A stretch of 64,000 bases of DNA from Gymnodinialimonas sp. 57CJ19 (GTDB lineage: Bacteria > Pseudomonadota > Alphaproteobacteria > Rhodobacterales > Rhodobacteraceae), in NCBI RefSeq assembly GCF_038396845.1, contig NZ_CP151587.1, positions 2,330,001 through 2,394,000 of the forward strand, given 5' to 3'. This document shows, one piece after another, positions 26,324-36,535 of this stretch; positions within the stretch are counted from its first letter, which is position 1, and the number at the start of each line of letters is the position of its first letter. The translations under genes and the position numbers were made by a program. The notes under the pieces are model-generated. The model saw only the letters and a list, made by a program, of their open reading frames with translations, did not search any database and was not told the DNA's origin.

Positions 26324-26809
26324 ATGACCCAGGTAACGATGACGGTGAACGGCAAGACCGTCTCCGGGGACGTTGAAGGGCGGACGCTGCTGAGCGAGTT
26401 CTTGAGGGAAGGCCAGCGGCTAACGGGAACCCATGTGGGCTGCGACACCAGCCAATGCGGTGCCTGTGTGGTCCATGTGAACGGCGAAGCGGTCAAGAGC
26501 TGCACAACATTGGCGTTGGATATCGAGGGCGCCGAGGTCAACACGATCGAGAGCATGGCCAATGCCGATGGATCGCTTGGGGTGATCCAGCAGGCTTTCC
26601 AGGATCATCACGGGCTTCAATGCGGCTTCTGCACGCCGGGCATGGTGATGTCGGCGGCGGCGTTGTTGAAGGACAACCCCAAACCCTCTGAGGCAGAGGT
26701 GCGCGAGTACCTTGAAGGCAATATTTGCCGCTGCACCGGATATCACAACATCGTCAAGGCGATCATGGCGGCCTCCGGGCAAGACGTGGCTGCGGTGGCG
26801 GCCGAGTAA
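26324..26809 (+). CDS. coxS: Small (2Fe-2S) subunit of a form II CO-dehydrogenase-like enzyme
   Basis: 161 residues. The plant-type ferredoxin cluster is bound by Cys40, Cys45, Cys48 and Cys60 ([10 protein letters not shown]...SC). The second cluster domain has CGFCTPG and NICRCTG. It passes electrons from the Mo site to FAD. The start at 26324 follows GGGAGG; the longer reading is not supported. First gene in the coxS-L-M order. Confidence 0.95.
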   Translation: MTQVTMTVNGKTVSGDVEGRTLLSEFLREGQRLTGTHVGCDTSQCGACVVHVNGEAVKSCTTLALDIEGAEVNTIESMANADGSLGVIQQAFQDHHGLQCGFCTPGMVMSAAALLKDNPKPSEAEVREYLEGNICRCTGYHNIVKAIMAASGQDVAAVAAE

Positions 26810-26860
26810 GGCCCTGATCGCGGTCTGGGAGGGCTGCGGCGAGGGCATTGCAAGACAGAG

Positions 26861-26881
26861 GACAGGGCGGGAGGCCCTGTC
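26861..26881 (+). other. Stem-loop between coxS and coxL
   Basis: GACAGGGC / GCCCTGTC perfect 8-bp stem with a 5-base loop, in the 132-base gap. There is no U-tract, so it is not a plain terminator. It could be a processing or stability element. Confidence 0.4.
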
Positions 26882-26941
26882 AGCCAAGGCCAGCTCCCTA
26901 TGGTGGTGAGCGGCGGGAGTTGAGAAACAGGGAGGGCTGAC

Positions 26942-29308
26942 ATGCCCAAAGATCACGGCATCGGAGCAAGTTCAAAGCGGCGCGAGGATATTCGGTTTCT
27001 GACCGGGCAGGGGCGCTATACGGACGATCTTAACCTTCATGGACAGGCCTATGTGCATTTCTTGCGCTCGGATGTGGCCCACGGGATTTTGAAGGGCGTG
27101 GACACGAGCGCGGCAGCAGCAATGCCCGGCGTCGTGCGCATCTTCACCGGCGCAGATTTTGAGGGCGTGGGCGGCGTGCCTTGCGGCTGGCAGGTCACCG
27201 ACAAACACGGAGAGCCGATGCAAGAGCCGGCGCACCCGGTTCTGGCACAGGGCAAAGTCCGCTACGTGGGCGATGCGATTGCAGCCGTGGTGGCAGAGAC
27301 CGCCGATCAGGCACGCAACGCGGCAGAGGCGATTGAGCTGGACATTGAAGAGCTGCCAGCGGTCGTCGATATGAAAGAGGCGGTGAAAGAGGGCGCCACG
27401 AAGGTCCATGACGATCTGACCTCGAACCTTTGCTATGACTGGGGTTTTGTTGAGGAAAACAAGCCTCAGGTCGATGCGGCGTTTGAAGCTGCGGCCCATG
27501 TGACGACGTTGGAACTGGTGAACAACCGCCTGTCGCCCAACCCGATGGAGCCGCGCGTTGCGGTGGGGGATTACAACCCCGGCACGGACGATAGCACGCT
27601 TTATACGACCTCTCAGAACCCCCATGTGATCCGCCTGTTGATGGGCGCGTTCGTGTTGGGCATTCCAGAGCATAAATTGCGTGTGGTGGCGCCCGATGTG
27701 GGCGGGGGCTTCGGCTCCAAGATTTTCCACTACGCGGAAGAGGCGTTCTGCACCTTCGCAGCCAAGGCCTGCCGCCGTCCGGTGAAGTGGACCTCGTCGC
27801 GGTCCGAGGCGTTTATCACCGACGCCCATGGGCGCGATCACGTCACCACGATCCAACTGGCACTGGATGCGGACAACAACTTTACCGGGGTGCGTACGGA
27901 TACCTACGCCAATATGGGCGCGTATTTGTCGACCTTCGCGCCGAGCGTGCCCACATGGCTGCACGGCACGTTGATGGCGGGTAACTACAAGACGCCCAAT
28001 ATCTATGTGAACGTCAAAGCGGTGTTTACCAACACGGTGCCCGTGGATGCCTATCGCGGCGCCGGGCGCCCTGAGGCGACGTATCAGCTGGAGCGGGTGA
28101 TCGACAAAGCGGCGCGCGAATTGGGCGTCGATCCAATCGCGCTGCGGCGGCAGAATTTCATCACCGAGTTCCCCTATGCCACCCCGGTGGCGGTGGAATA
28201 TGACACCGGCGATTACGAAGGCACGATGACGAAACTGCTGGAGATGATCGACCGCGACGGGTTCGAGGCGCGTCAGGCGGAAAGTGCGGCCAATGGCAAG
28301 CTGCGCGGCCTTGGGGTGAACTGCTATATCGAGGCCTGCGGCATTGCGCCCTCGGCCTTGGTGGGCCAATTGGGCGCGCGTGCGGGCCTGTACGAGAGTG
28401 CGACGGTGCGGGTGAATGCCACCGGCGGTTTGGTCGTGATGACGGGCTCGCACAGCCACGGGCAGGGGCACGAGACTTCCTTTGCACAGGTCGTGGCCGA
28501 TATGATCGGTATCCCTGAGGATCAGGTTGAGATCGTCCACGGAGATACGGCGAATACGCCGATGGGGATGGGGACCTATGGGTCTCGGTCGCTGGCGGTG
28601 GGTGGCTCGGCTATGGTGCGGGCGACGGAAAAGATCATCGCCAAGGCCAAGAAGATCGCCGCGCATTTGCTGGAAGCGGGCGAGGGCGATATTGAGTTGA
28701 AAGACGGCGCGTTCAGCGTGGCGGGCACAGACAAATCGGTGGCCTGGGGTGACGTGACCCTGGCGGCCTATGTGCCGCACAACTATCCACTGGAAGAGAT
28801 CGAGCCCGGCCTGGAAGAGACCGCGTTCTACGACCCCAACAACTTCACCTATCCGTCTGGCGCTTATGCCTGCGAGGTGGAAGTGGACCCCGACACTGGC
28901 AAGGTGACGGTCTGTTCCTTTGCCGCGGCCGATGATTTTGGCAATGTGGTCAATCCGATGATCGTGGAGGGCCAGGTTCACGGAGGTCTTGCCCAGGGGA
29001 TCGGGCAAGCGTTGCTGGAGAATGTGACCTATGACGAAAACGGCCAGCTTCTGAGCGCGTCTTACATGGATTACACCATGCCCAGGGCCGACGACATGCC
29101 GATGTTCCAGGTAGACCATTCCAGCCAGACGCCGTGCACCCACAACCCCTTGGGGGTGAAGGGCTGCGGTGAAGCGGGGGCGATTGGATCGCCGCCCTCG
29201 GTGGTGAATGCGGTTGTGGATGCGTTGCAGCGTGGCGGCCATACCGGGGTGACCCATATTGATATGCCGCTGACGCCCGCACGGGTTTGGGCGGCGATGC
29301 AGGGATGA
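26942..29308 (+). CDS. coxL: Large molybdopterin subunit, form II CO-dehydrogenase-like
   Basis: 788 residues. The active-site loop reads AYRGAGR (residues 370-376), the form II signature; form I enzymes carry AYRCSFR with a Cys ligand for copper, absent here. GGGFGSK, and [12 protein letters not shown] near the C-terminus, mark the xanthine-oxidase-type Mo site. Roseobacters holding only form II often fail to oxidise CO, so the true substrate is uncertain. Follows coxS and precedes coxM. Confidence 0.95.
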   Translation: MPKDHGIGASSKRREDIRFLTGQGRYTDDLNLHGQAYVHFLRSDVAHGILKGVDTSAAAAMPGVVRIFTGADFEGVGGVPCGWQVTDKHGEPMQEPAHPVLAQGKVRYVGDAIAAVVAETADQARNAAEAIELDIEELPAVVDMKEAVKEGATKVHDDLTSNLCYDWGFVEENKPQVDAAFEAAAHVTTLELVNNRLSPNPMEPRVAVGDYNPGTDDSTLYTTSQNPHVIRLLMGAFVLGIPEHKLRVVAPDVGGGFGSKIFHYAEEAFCTFAAKACRRPVKWTSSRSEAFITDAHGRDHVTTIQLALDADNNFTGVRTDTYANMGAYLSTFAPSVPTWLHGTLMAGNYKTPNIYVNVKAVFTNTVPVDAYRGAGRPEATYQLERVIDKAARELGVDPIALRRQNFITEFPYATPVAVEYDTGDYEGTMTKLLEMIDRDGFEARQAESAANGKLRGLGVNCYIEACGIAPSALVGQLGARAGLYESATVRVNATGGLVVMTGSHSHGQGHETSFAQVVADMIGIPEDQVEIVHGDTANTPMGMGTYGSRSLAVGGSAMVRATEKIIAKAKKIAAHLLEAGEGDIELKDGAFSVAGTDKSVAWGDVTLAAYVPHNYPLEEIEPGLEETAFYDPNNFTYPSGAYACEVEVDPDTGKVTVCSFAAADDFGNVVNPMIVEGQVHGGLAQGIGQALLENVTYDENGQLLSASYMDYTMPRADDMPMFQVDHSSQTPCTHNPLGVKGCGEAGAIGSPPSVVNAVVDALQRGGHTGVTHIDMPLTPARVWAAMQG

Positions 29309-29340
29309 GGTTTGCCGGCGTTCGATCTGGTATCGACGTC

Positions 29341-29372
29341 GGGATTGAGTTGTATTTGCCAAGATGAAGGAG
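29341..29372 (+). repeat. Dispersed intergenic repeat, copy C
   Basis: GGGATTGAGTTGTATTTGCC then AAGATGAAGGAG, between coxL and coxM in the gene direction. Nearly identical to copy B, and to the reverse complement at copy E. Confidence 0.85.
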
Positions 29373-29401
29373 CGCCGCGGCGCGTTCCGAAAGGAGACGG
29401 A

Positions 29402-30184
29402 ATGTATAATTTCGAGTTCGTAAAACCCGGCACGATTGCCGAGGCGGTATCAGCGCTAGCGCAGGAGGAGGCGCAGGCGCTGGGTGGGGGGCAGACGCTG
29501 CTCCCCACCATGAAGGCGAGGCTGGCGCAGACCGAAACGCTGGTCAGTCTGAATGGGATCGGTGAGATGGTCGGCATTCGCCATGAAGGCGGGCAGGTTT
29601 GTATTGGCGGCGCGACGACCCACGGCGCGGTTGCGGCGGACGGGACGTATCCGGGGTTGGCGTCATTGGCGGGGCGCATTGGCGACCCGGCGGTACGCAA
29701 CCGGGGAACGATTGGCGGATCATTGGCGAATAACGATCCCTCGGCCTGCTATCCGGCGGCGGCTTTGGCCTCGGGGGCTGTGATTGTGACGAACGCCCGC
29801 GAGATCGCCGCGGATGACTATTTTCAGGGGATGTTTGAGACGGCGCTGGACGAAGGAGAGATCATCACCGAGGTGCGGTTCCCTGTGCCAGAGGTGTCGA
29901 ACTATCAGAAGTTTGTGCAACCGGCCTCGCGCTTTGCGTTGGTGGGGGTCTTTGTGGCGAAGTTCGCCGATGGGGTTCGGGTTGCCGTGACCGGAGCCTC
30001 GTCCGACGGGGTGTTCCGGTGGACGGAAGCTGAAGCCGCGTTGAGCGCTGATTTCTCGGCGGCGGCCCTGGACGGTTTGGCGGTGCCCGGCGGTGATATG
30101 ATTGCAGATTTGCATGGCACGGCAGAATACCGGGCGCATTTGGTCAAGGTTCTGACGGGGCGCGCGGTGGCTGCGGCTGCCTAA
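29402..30184 (+). CDS. coxM: FAD-binding medium subunit of the form II CO-dehydrogenase-like enzyme
   Basis: 260 residues, ATG after AAAGGAGA. The FAD motifs are LGGGQTLLPTMKARL (near 34-48) and GGATTHGAV, with RNRGTIGGSLANNDPS in the second part. It takes electrons from coxS. Last of the coxS-L-M set; the acetyltransferase gene follows almost directly. Confidence 0.95.
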   Translation: MYNFEFVKPGTIAEAVSALAQEEAQALGGGQTLLPTMKARLAQTETLVSLNGIGEMVGIRHEGGQVCIGGATTHGAVAADGTYPGLASLAGRIGDPAVRNRGTIGGSLANNDPSACYPAAALASGAVIVTNAREIAADDYFQGMFETALDEGEIITEVRFPVPEVSNYQKFVQPASRFALVGVFVAKFADGVRVAVTGASSDGVFRWTEAEAALSADFSAAALDGLAVPGGDMIADLHGTAEYRAHLVKVLTGRAVAAAA

Positions 30185-30187
30185 GGC

Positions 30188-30739
30188 TTGGCCTTGAGCG
30201 AGAGAGAAAAGCGGGATCGGGGGGCGTGGTATTGCTGCCTCGATCCCGAGCTTGAGGCGCTGCGCGATCAAGCGCGCGCCGCGTGTTTTCAGCACAGCAC
30301 GATGCCGCCGCCCGAGCGGGGTGCCATGGCGCCCTCGCTGGCGGATCTATTTGCAAATGTCGGAGATGACGCGCTGTTGGAGGCGCCGTTTCATTGCGCC
30401 TACGGCCATAACATCAGCCTTGGGGCTGCGGTGTATCTGAACGCCGGTTGCGTGGTCCTGGACACGGCTCCGGTTCGGATCGGGGCGCGGAGCATGTTGG
30501 GACCGGGGGTGCATCTTTATTGCGCAGACCATCACCGCGACGCGGCGCAGCGCGCTGCCGGGATCGAGCGGGCCTTGCCGGTGACCATCGGCGAAGATGT
30601 CTGGATCGGTGGCGGCGCGATCGTGCTGCCCGGCGTGCGCATCGGTGACGGCGCGATAGTGGGGGCGGGATCTGTGGTGACGCGCGATGTCCCTTCTGGC
30701 GCGCGGGTGATGGGCAATCCGGCGCGTGCGCGGGACTAA
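30188..30739 (+). CDS. Sugar O-acetyltransferase (maltose/galactoside type)
   Basis: 183 residues. An N-terminal maltose-acetyltransferase-like segment ([17 protein letters not shown]) is followed by left-handed beta-helix hexapeptides and the catalytic His in LYCADHHRD. The C-terminus has [19 protein letters not shown] and VVTRDVPSG. It transfers acetyl from acetyl-CoA to a sugar. No ATG fits; TTG at 30188 or, with AAGG eight bases before it, TTG at 30194. It starts 3-9 bases after the coxM stop. Confidence 0.9.
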   Translation: MALSEREKRDRGAWYCCLDPELEALRDQARAACFQHSTMPPPERGAMAPSLADLFANVGDDALLEAPFHCAYGHNISLGAAVYLNAGCVVLDTAPVRIGARSMLGPGVHLYCADHHRDAAQRAAGIERALPVTIGEDVWIGGGAIVLPGVRIGDGAIVGAGSVVTRDVPSGARVMGNPARARD

Positions 30740-30744
30740 CGCAA

Positions 30745-30771
30745 AAGGCGCGCCCGGTCGGGGCGCGCCTT
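30745..30771. terminator. Bidirectional terminator between the acetyltransferase gene and infC
   Basis: Perfect 11-bp stem AAGGCGCGCCC / GGGCGCGCCTT with a 5-base loop. On the minus strand it is followed by TTTT, so it mainly serves infC, and could also end the cox operon. Confidence 0.85.
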
Positions 30772-30799
30772 GGGTAGGGCATTCACGCTTAAGACAGAA

Positions 30800-31348
30800 T
30801 CAACCTGCCTTAACCGGGTTAATCATCATCACCATCTGGCGGCCTTCCATGCGCGGCATGGATTCGATCTTGCCGATGCCTTCGATATTCTCGACGACCT
30901 TTTCCAGCATCTCGCGGCCCAGGTTCTGGTGTGCCATCTCACGGCCCCGGAAGCGCAGGGTGACTTTCACCTTGTCGCCGTTTTCCAGAAACTTGACCGC
31001 GTCATTGACCTTGCGCATGAAGTCGTGATCGTCCGTTCCCGGGCGCATCTTCACTTCTTTAATGTCGATGGTCTTTTGCTTTTTGCGGGCTTCGGCTTCG
31101 CGCTTCTGCGTCTCGTATTTGAACTTGCCGAAGTCCATGATCTTACACACGGGCGGATCGGCGTTCGGAGAGATCTCTACAAGATCCAGATCAGCGTCGG
31201 CGGCCAAATCCATTGCGCGCGCCGGGGTTACAACACCGAGGTTTTCACCCTCAGCGCCGATCAGGCGAACGGAGTCAGAGCGGATACGGTCGTTTACGCG
31301 CGGGCCGGTATCACGTTGAGGCGGCGCGTTATGGGGTCTGCGGGCTAT
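30800..31348 (-). CDS. infC: Translation initiation factor IF-3, probable ATA start
   Basis: 182 residues. The IF-3 N domain ([18 protein letters not shown]) and C domain ([20 protein letters not shown]) are complete. No ATG or GTG sits at the usual place. AAAAGGA at 31357-31363 is 8 bases before ATA (31346-31348), which gives [11 protein letters not shown], the N-terminus I expect for the group; an ATC at 31354 is too close to the Shine-Dalgarno. Rare starts let IF-3 control its own translation, as with AUU in Escherichia coli. An ATG at 31396 would add 16 residues. Confidence 0.93.
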   Translation of the reverse strand: MARRPHNAPPQRDTGPRVNDRIRSDSVRLIGAEGENLGVVTPARAMDLAADADLDLVEISPNADPPVCKIMDFGKFKYETQKREAEARKKQKTIDIKEVKMRPGTDDHDFMRKVNDAVKFLENGDKVKVTLRFRGREMAHQNLGREMLEKVVENIEGIGKIESMPRMEGRQMVMMINPVKAG

Positions 31349-31534
31349 GGCGATTGTCCTTTTGTAGCCTTCATGTCGATGGCTAAAGATATCCATTCCG
31401 CCTCATTTCTTCAAGGCGGATAACGGCCTAAACTGAGGTTAAGGGGAATGATATCACATTTGCGCCATTGCGTGACGGGGCGCTGCACGGTAAGCGCAGA
31501 GCGTTGATTTTGACTGACCCAATGGGGAACTGAC

Positions 31535-32374
31535 ATGAGCCGTGCACTTATTATTATCGTGATTCTCGCCGCCCTTGGTGTGGGTGGCTACTTTCTGATC
31601 CAAGGCGAAGAGCCTTCGGTCGAGGCCGTGGGCGAAGCCGCGGGTGATGCAGCGGGCGCCGCTGCCGACGCTGTCGAGGGTGCCGTAGAAGAAGTGACTG
31701 GCGCTGTTGAAGAAGCGACTGAAGCTGCTGCTGAAGCCGCTGCTGCCGCTGAAGCAGAGGCTGCTGCCGCCGCAGAAGCTGCTGCCGCTGCCGCAGAAGA
31801 GGCCGCCGCCGCTGCCGAGGCGGAAGCTGCCGAAGCCGCCGCTGCTGCCGAAGCGGAAGCCGCCGCTGCCGCCGCAGCTGCGGAAGAAGCTGCTGCCGCC
31901 GCTGAAGCCGAAGCCGCTGAAGCTGCCGCGGCCGCGGAAGAAGCTGCTGCCGCCGTCGAAGCCGAAGCCGCTGAAGCAGCCGCTGCTGCCGAAGCCGAAG
32001 CTGCCGGGGCTGCCGACGTCGTAGAGGCCGAAGCTGCTGCTGCCGCTGAAGCAACTGAAGAAGCAGCCGCAGAAGCCGTTGAAGCCGCCGAAGGCGCTGC
32101 GGAAGAAGCAGCCGCGGCTGCCGAAGAAGCGACCGAGGCCGCTGCTGAGGCCACCGAAGCCGCCACGGACGCCGCTGTTGAGACCGCCGGTCTTGCCGAT
32201 CTGTTCACCGCAGAAGGCTTTGACATCGACGCCGCCCTTGCCGCTGTTGAGAACGCAGAGCTTTCCGCTCCGGTTCGTCTGGCCGTGACCTCGGCGCTTG
32301 AGCAGGCGCGTAACAACCCTGAACTTCTGGGTTCCGCGCTTGAGACAGCCCGTTCGGCGCTTGGCCTCGAATAA
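31535..32374 (+). CDS. Membrane-anchored Ala/Glu-rich helical protein
   Basis: 279 residues. A single N-terminal membrane segment (residues 3-22) is followed by about 190 residues made almost only of Ala and Glu, predicted as one long charged helix. A short conserved-looking C-terminal domain follows (GLADLFTAEGFDIDAALAAVENAEL, split here only for length, near residues 218-279). GGGGAA precedes the ATG. It may be a spacer or stalk in the periplasm. Unknown function; the repeat resembles neutral low-complexity expansion. Confidence 0.75.
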   Translation: MSRALIIIVILAALGVGGYFLIQGEEPSVEAVGEAAGDAAGAAADAVEGAVEEVTGAVEEATEAAAEAAAAAEAEAAAAAEAAAAAAEEAAAAAEAEAAEAAAAAEAEAAAAAAAAEEAAAAAEAEAAEAAAAAEEAAAAVEAEAAEAAAAAEAEAAGAADVVEAEAAAAAEATEEAAAEAVEAAEGAAEEAAAAAEEATEAAAEATEAATDAAVETAGLADLFTAEGFDIDAALAAVENAELSAPVRLAVTSALEQARNNPELLGSALETARSALGLE

Positions 32375-32401
32375 GCCAGTCTGGCGGCTGACAGTACAAA
32401 G

Positions 32402-32434
32402 AAACCCCCGCTGATCCAGCGGGGGTTTTTCTTT
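32402..32434. terminator. Bidirectional terminator between the Ala/Glu-rich gene and fpr
   Basis: Perfect 12-bp stem AAACCCCCGCTG / CAGCGGGGGTTT with loop ATC, followed by TTCTTTT on the plus strand. The minus-strand side has TTTCTTT. Confidence 0.9.
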
Positions 32435-32472
32435 TGCCTCAAGTCGCTGGCGGGCGACGTTAACGTGACGCT

Positions 32473-33333
32473 TTAATCCAGGAACGCCTTCTCGACCACG
32501 TAATGGGCGGGCTTGGAATTGGCCCCTTCCTCCAGACCGAATTCCTCGAGCATCTCTTTCAGCTCCAGGTTGAAAGCGAGGTTGCCGCAGATCATCGCGC
32601 GGTCCGTGTCGGGGTTCAGGGGCGGCACGTCCAGGTCATTAAACGCCTCTCCAGACCGCATCAGATCGGTGATCCGGCCCATCTTCGGGCTCTGCTCACG
32701 GGTCGTGGTGGGATAGTATTTGATTTTCTTCCAGAACCCTTCGCCAATCACCTCGTTCAGCAATTCGTCGGACTTCAGCGCCTCGATCAGGTCGTGGCCG
32801 TAGGTCAGTTCTCCCACTTCGCGGCAGGTGTGGGTGATGATGATCTCGTCGTAGTCCTCATAGGTCTGCGGTTCGCGCAGGAGGCTTGCGAAGGGCGCGA
32901 ACCCGGTGCCGGTGGCGAAAAACCACAGGCGCTTGCCGGGGATCAGCGCATCATGGACCAGCGTGCCGACGGGCTTGGGGCGCAGGATGATCTGCTCGCC
33001 CACCTGAATGTGCTGAAGTCGAGAGGTCAGCGGGCCGTCTTGCACCTTGATCGAGTAGAACTCCAACTCTTCGTCCCAGCTGGGGGAGGCGATGGAATAG
33101 GCGCGTAGCAGCGGCTTTTGCCTGCCGGTTTCGGGGTGGGGGTCGCCCATCAGCCCGATCATCACGAACTCGCCCGAGCGAAAGCGCATCGACGCGGGCC
33201 GGGTGCAGCGGAAGCTGAACAGGCGGTCGGTGTAATGCTTAACCTCGGTAACGGTTTGAGCGTCGGGAAGGGTGGGGGTCGCCTTGACAGGCGCGGCGTC
33301 GATTTTGGTCACGGGTGTTTGCTCGGTCATCAT
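32473..33333 (-). CDS. fpr: Ferredoxin--NADP reductase
   Basis: 286 residues. The FAD motif is RAYSIASP (near 79-86), the NADP-binding region is ATGTGFAPFASLLREP (near 140-155), and CGNLAFNLELKEML and the C-terminal AHYVVEKAF complete the Fpr type. It transfers electrons between NADPH and ferredoxin. The start may be Met1 or Met2. It ends the cys cluster on the same strand, and so could feed electrons to the ferredoxin-dependent sulfite reductase; this is inferred from position. Confidence 0.94.
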   Translation of the reverse strand: MMTEQTPVTKIDAAPVKATPTLPDAQTVTEVKHYTDRLFSFRCTRPASMRFRSGEFVMIGLMGDPHPETGRQKPLLRAYSIASPSWDEELEFYSIKVQDGPLTSRLQHIQVGEQIILRPKPVGTLVHDALIPGKRLWFFATGTGFAPFASLLREPQTYEDYDEIIITHTCREVGELTYGHDLIEALKSDELLNEVIGEGFWKKIKYYPTTTREQSPKMGRITDLMRSGEAFNDLDVPPLNPDTDRAMICGNLAFNLELKEMLEEFGLEEGANSKPAHYVVEKAFLD

Positions 33334-33398
33334 TGTTCGGGCGCTTTGTGCACCCGCTCCTTAGCAATAGTCTTTGATCTGTATCAGGGAAAGGCCGC

Positions 33399-33821
33399 TT
33401 AGGCGACGCGTCCGCGCAGGCGGGCCTGATAGTCGTGGGCCTGCCAGTTGGCACGGGCCATCCATTGGTCCTGTGGTTGGCGAGCGGCGAGGGCGTCGTC
33501 AATGGCGACCTCGTCAAAGCCGGACCGGCGCGCCATGGCGTATTGGTCGGCCAGAACGTGGCCATCGGCCCGCAAACGGCCTGTGTAGCCCATCGCCCGC
33601 AGGCGTTTGGCCAACGTGAAGCCGCGCCCATCGTGGGACGAGGGGAAGCCCACGCGGATCATGGTTAACTGCGTTAACGCATCCGCTAATACCGCCACAT
33701 CATCCGAGGGCGCGACATCCACTGCCGTCGCATTGGCGGCGATACCCTCGGCCAAGGGCACCGCGTAGCCGTTCCAATCGTCGGGCGCAAAGCCCGTATC
33801 GGTTACAATCGTCTGGCCCAT
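33399..33821 (-). CDS. DUF934 domain-containing protein
   Basis: 140 residues. The FTLAKRLRAMGYTGRLRADGHVLADQYAMARRSGFDEVAI core is the DUF934 signature (given in outline; the block spans about 66-107). DUF934 genes sit next to cysH and cysI in many alphaproteobacteria and are thought to assist sulfite reduction. Cytoplasmic. Follows cysH with a 22-base gap. Confidence 0.9.
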   Translation of the reverse strand: MGQTIVTDTGFAPDDWNGYAVPLAEGIAANATAVDVAPSDDVAVLADALTQLTMIRVGFPSSHDGRGFTLAKRLRAMGYTGRLRADGHVLADQYAMARRSGFDEVAIDDALAARQPQDQWMARANWQAHDYQARLRGRVA

Positions 33822-33843
33822 ATCTGGCCCTTTCCCATAGCTG

Positions 33844-34546
33844 TCAGGAGGCGCGTCGTTGCATCACGCCGTCAATGAAATGAATGCCGCATTCGGTCTT
33901 GGCCTGCCCGCGCCACCGTCCGGCGCGGGGATCTTCATTGGCCTTTGCGGCGGTTGTGCAGGGCTGGCACCCGATCGAGGGGAACCCTTGCGCCACCATC
34001 GGATGACGCGGCAGATCGTGTTTGGTGATATAGTCCGCGACCATCGGCTGCGTCCAGTTGGCCAAGGGGTTCACCTTGATGCGCCGTGCGTTCTTCTCAA
34101 ACAGCGGCAACGTTTGACGCGCTCCACCGTGGATACGTTTGCGCCCGGTAATCCAGCCGCCAAACCCTTCCAACGCCTGCTCCAACGGCTCCGTCTTGCG
34201 CAAGGCACAGCAGGCGTCGGGGTCGAAATGGTGCAAGATGCCGTCAACGTCCCGCTCCAGCAGCGCTGCACGAGAGGGCTTGATGACCCGAACATCGCTC
34301 AGGCCCAACTGCTCGGCCACGTCACGTTGATAGGTCAGGGTGGCGGGGAACAAAAACTCCGTATCGACGAACAGCACGGGGGCCGATTTGTCGATTTCGC
34401 TCAACATATGCAGCAGCACGACGCTATCGGCACCGAAGCTGCTGACCATGGCGACGGGGCCAATGACTTGGTCATCAAGGGCATGGGCCAGCACGGTTTG
34501 CGCATCGCTTTTGCGGTGCAGAAGGGTGCGGCGTTCGGCAAGTTCC

Positions 34547-34557
<11 letters not shown>
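33844..34557 (-). CDS. cysH: Adenylyl-sulfate (APS) reductase, assimilatory
   Basis: 237 residues. Two Cys pairs, Cys116-Cys117 (CCALRKTEPL) and Cys197-xx-Cys200, bind the [4Fe-4S] cluster, so this is the APS-using type rather than a PAPS reductase. The catalytic Cys223 is in TECGIH. It reduces activated sulfate to sulfite, with thioredoxin as donor. The ATG at 34557 lies 11 bases inside the cysI stop region. Confidence 0.95.
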
Positions 34558-36208
<1,651 letters not shown>

Positions 36209-36211
36209 GGT

Positions 36212-36535
36212 TCAGGCTTTCTGCTGGCTGCCGGACACAAGGTCCGCTTGCTTGCCGTGGACATAGTTGGAGGGGCCGCGGGTGCGAAATGCCTCTCGGA
36301 AATGGACCGGCTCGGGGCCGTTGTCGCCCGCGATGGCGTCGGCAAGGTAGGGGCCAACGACCAGATGCGCTTGGGCTTGGGCTTCCAACAGGCGAATATC
36401 TGCGGTGGCTTGATCTTCCACAAGATCGGCCTCGGCGTGGACACGGGTCCAGTCACCTTGGGCTGTCAGATAGACGACATCGCCTTCCAGAAGCGCGTTT
36501 GCGGTGACGACTTTGGGGGTAAAGATGCGGGCCAT
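36212..36535 (-). CDS. DUF2849 domain-containing protein
   Basis: 107 residues. The N-terminal FTPKVVTANALLEGDVVYL and the C-terminal EPVHFREAFRTRGPSNY match DUF2849, a small family almost always found between cysG and cysI in alphaproteobacteria. Probably an accessory of sulfite reductase; activity unknown. Its ATG overlaps the cysG stop (TAATG). Confidence 0.92.
   Translation of the reverse strand: MARIFTPKVVTANALLEGDVVYLTAQGDWTRVHAEADLVEDQATADIRLLEAQAQAHLVVGPYLADAIAGDNGPEPVHFREAFRTRGPSNYVHGKQADLVSGSQQKA

Noticed and set aside
26972..29362. 796-residue open frame on the minus strand, opposite coxL
   Set aside because: It shadows a gene with clear family motifs and a ribosome site. GC-rich codon use leaves antisense frames open, and the protein is His/Arg-rich with no motif.
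30800..30830. Second CtrA-type site (TTAACCGGGTTAA)
   Set aside because: The spacing is 5, not 7, and it lies in the infC coding end. Similar 5- or 6-base pairs at 33664, 62911 and 63662 were rejected for the same reason.
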